Shown piece by piece: positions 5,605-6,531 of a stretch of DNA of 6,531 bases. A model generated the notes under the pieces. It had not been told where the DNA came from and ran no database searches. It saw only the letters and a list, made by a program, of their open reading frames with translations. A program made the position numbers and the translations under genes. Numbering within the stretch: the stretch's first letter is position 1; each line of letters starts with the position of its first letter. Source of the DNA: Gammaproteobacteria bacterium (GTDB lineage Bacteria; Pseudomonadota; Gammaproteobacteria; Steroidobacterales; Woeseiaceae); contig JAOUNK010000194.1 of the NCBI GenBank assembly GCA_029881015.1, forward strand, positions 1 through 6,531, read 5' to 3'.

Positions 5605-6531
5605 CTACATGCGGAAAATGCCGAACGGCTCCTCATCAACCGCCAGGTTGTTCATCGCGGCCGACAGTCCATGTGCCAGTACTGCACGGGTATCGAGGGG
5701 ATTGATGACGCCGTCATCCCAGAGACGGCCACTCGCGTAGTACGGGTTCCCCTGGTTCTCGTACTGGGCGCGAATCATCGCTTCGAAATCCTTTTTCTCG
5801 TTGTCGGGCCACTGCTCCCCTCTCGCGACCAGTCCGTCCTCCTTCACGGTCGACAGCACGAGCGCTGCCTGGTCTCCGCCCATGACCGAGATGCGGGCAT
5901 TCGGCCACATCCACATCATGCGCGGACCGTAAGCACGGCCGCACATGGCGTAGTTGCCGGCGCCAAACGAACCGCCGACGACAACCGTGAACTTGGGCAC
6001 GTTGGCCGTTGCCACGGCGTTGACCATCTTTGCGCCGTCTTTGGCGATGCCCGCCTGTTCGACGCGCTTGCCGACCATGAATCCCGTGATGTTTTGCAGA
6101 AACACCAGCGGAATACGGCGGCGATTGCATAACTGTACGAAGTGGGCGCCTTTCTGCGCAGACTCCGGAAACAGGATGCCGTTATTGGCAACGATACCGA
6201 CCGGGTAGCCATCGATATGCGCGAAGCCGCAGACGAGCGTCGCGCCGTAGAGCTTCTTGAACTCGTGAAATTCGGACCCGTCGACGATTCGCGCAATGAC
6301 CTCGCGGATGTCGTAGGGGAAGCGGAACTCGCGCGATACGATCCCGAAGATGTCCTCGACGGGGTATTTTGGATCGACCGGTTCGCGGCGCACCACGCAC
6401 GCGGTGCGCGCGAAATTGAGATTGGCCACGATGTCACGTGCGATAGACAGCGCATGGTCGTCGTCGTTGGCGAGATGATCCGTCACGCCGGATATGCGCG
6501 AGTGAACACTGCCGCCGCCGAGCGTTTCCGC
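5605..6531 (-). CDS. Acyl-CoA carboxylase carboxyltransferase (beta) subunit, methylcrotonyl/geranyl-CoA type (partial)
   Basis: The last 308 codons and the stop are present; the N-terminus lies beyond the right edge. The frame is open to base 6531, so GTG 6486 is an internal codon rather than a start. The sequence reads as the C-terminal crotonase-like half of a biotin-dependent carboxyltransferase: RISGVTDHLA at the start, YGATLVCGFA, GIVANNGILFPESAQKGAHF, FLQNITGFMVG, GGSFGAGNYAMCGRAYGPRMMW and NARISVMGGDQAA, closing with the family's FGIFRM tail. This subunit moves carboxyl from carboxybiotin to the gamma carbon of an enoyl-CoA. The closest match from memory is methylcrotonyl-CoA carboxylase beta (leucine degradation, LiuB/MccB); geranyl-CoA carboxylase beta (AtuC) is very similar and cannot be excluded without the N-terminal half. 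The biotin-carrying alpha subunit is not in the window. Full-length homologues are about 535 residues, so roughly 225 are missing. It is the first visible gene of the operon-like series. Confidence 0.94.
   Translation of the reverse strand, partial: AETLGGGSVHSRISGVTDHLANDDDHALSIARDIVANLNFARTACVVRREPVDPKYPVEDIFGIVSREFRFPYDIREVIARIVDGSEFHEFKKLYGATLVCGFAHIDGYPVGIVANNGILFPESAQKGAHFVQLCNRRRIPLVFLQNITGFMVGKRVEQAGIAKDGAKMVNAVATANVPKFTVVVGGSFGAGNYAMCGRAYGPRMMWMWPNARISVMGGDQAALVLSTVKEDGLVARGEQWPDNEKKDFEAMIRAQYENQGNPYYASGRLWDDGVINPLDTRAVLAHGLSAAMNNLAVDEEPFGIFRM

Overview
The window comes from a high-GC bacterial chromosome, most likely a proteobacterium (beta or gamma class). That guess rests on tight gene packing, G/C-rich third codon positions, Shine-Dalgarno-like leaders on some genes, and protein families typical of proteobacterial acyl-CoA catabolism. 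No rRNA, tRNA, CRISPR array, insertion sequence or phage gene is visible. Both ends are cut inside genes.

Right to left on the minus strand (6531 to 1997) runs a compact, operon-like series. It starts with the C-terminal part of a biotin-dependent acyl-CoA carboxylase carboxyltransferase subunit (methylcrotonyl/geranyl-CoA carboxylase beta type, cut by the right edge). Next come an APH-fold kinase of the ACAD10/ACAD11 kind, a MaoC/hydratase-2 double-hotdog enoyl-CoA hydratase and a crotonase-family protein. A secreted Sel1-repeat protein ends the series. Gaps between the four enzyme genes are 17, 3 and 37 bp, and 86 bp separate the crotonase from the Sel1 gene.

A TetR-family regulator lies on the plus strand (1402-1989). 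It converges on the Sel1 gene and diverges from a minus-strand gene for a fused isobutyryl-CoA mutase (IcmF: B12-binding domain, then MeaB-like GTPase, with the mutase domain beyond the left edge). A perfect 9-bp inverted repeat, ATTTTAATC-TG-GATTAAAAT (1339-1358), sits between the divergent genes and is a good candidate operator for both. The icmF reading frame is broken in the linker between the B12 and GTPase domains: the two halves are in different frames and overlap at 713-755.

Taken together, this looks like a locus for degrading short, branched or hydroxylated acyl-CoAs. Carboxylation, hydration in two stereochemical styles, phosphorylation of a hydroxyacyl-CoA and B12-dependent carbon-skeleton rearrangement are all represented. 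The individual families are known. The points that deserve attention are the kinase next to carboxylase and hydratase genes, the icmF frame break, and the palindrome.
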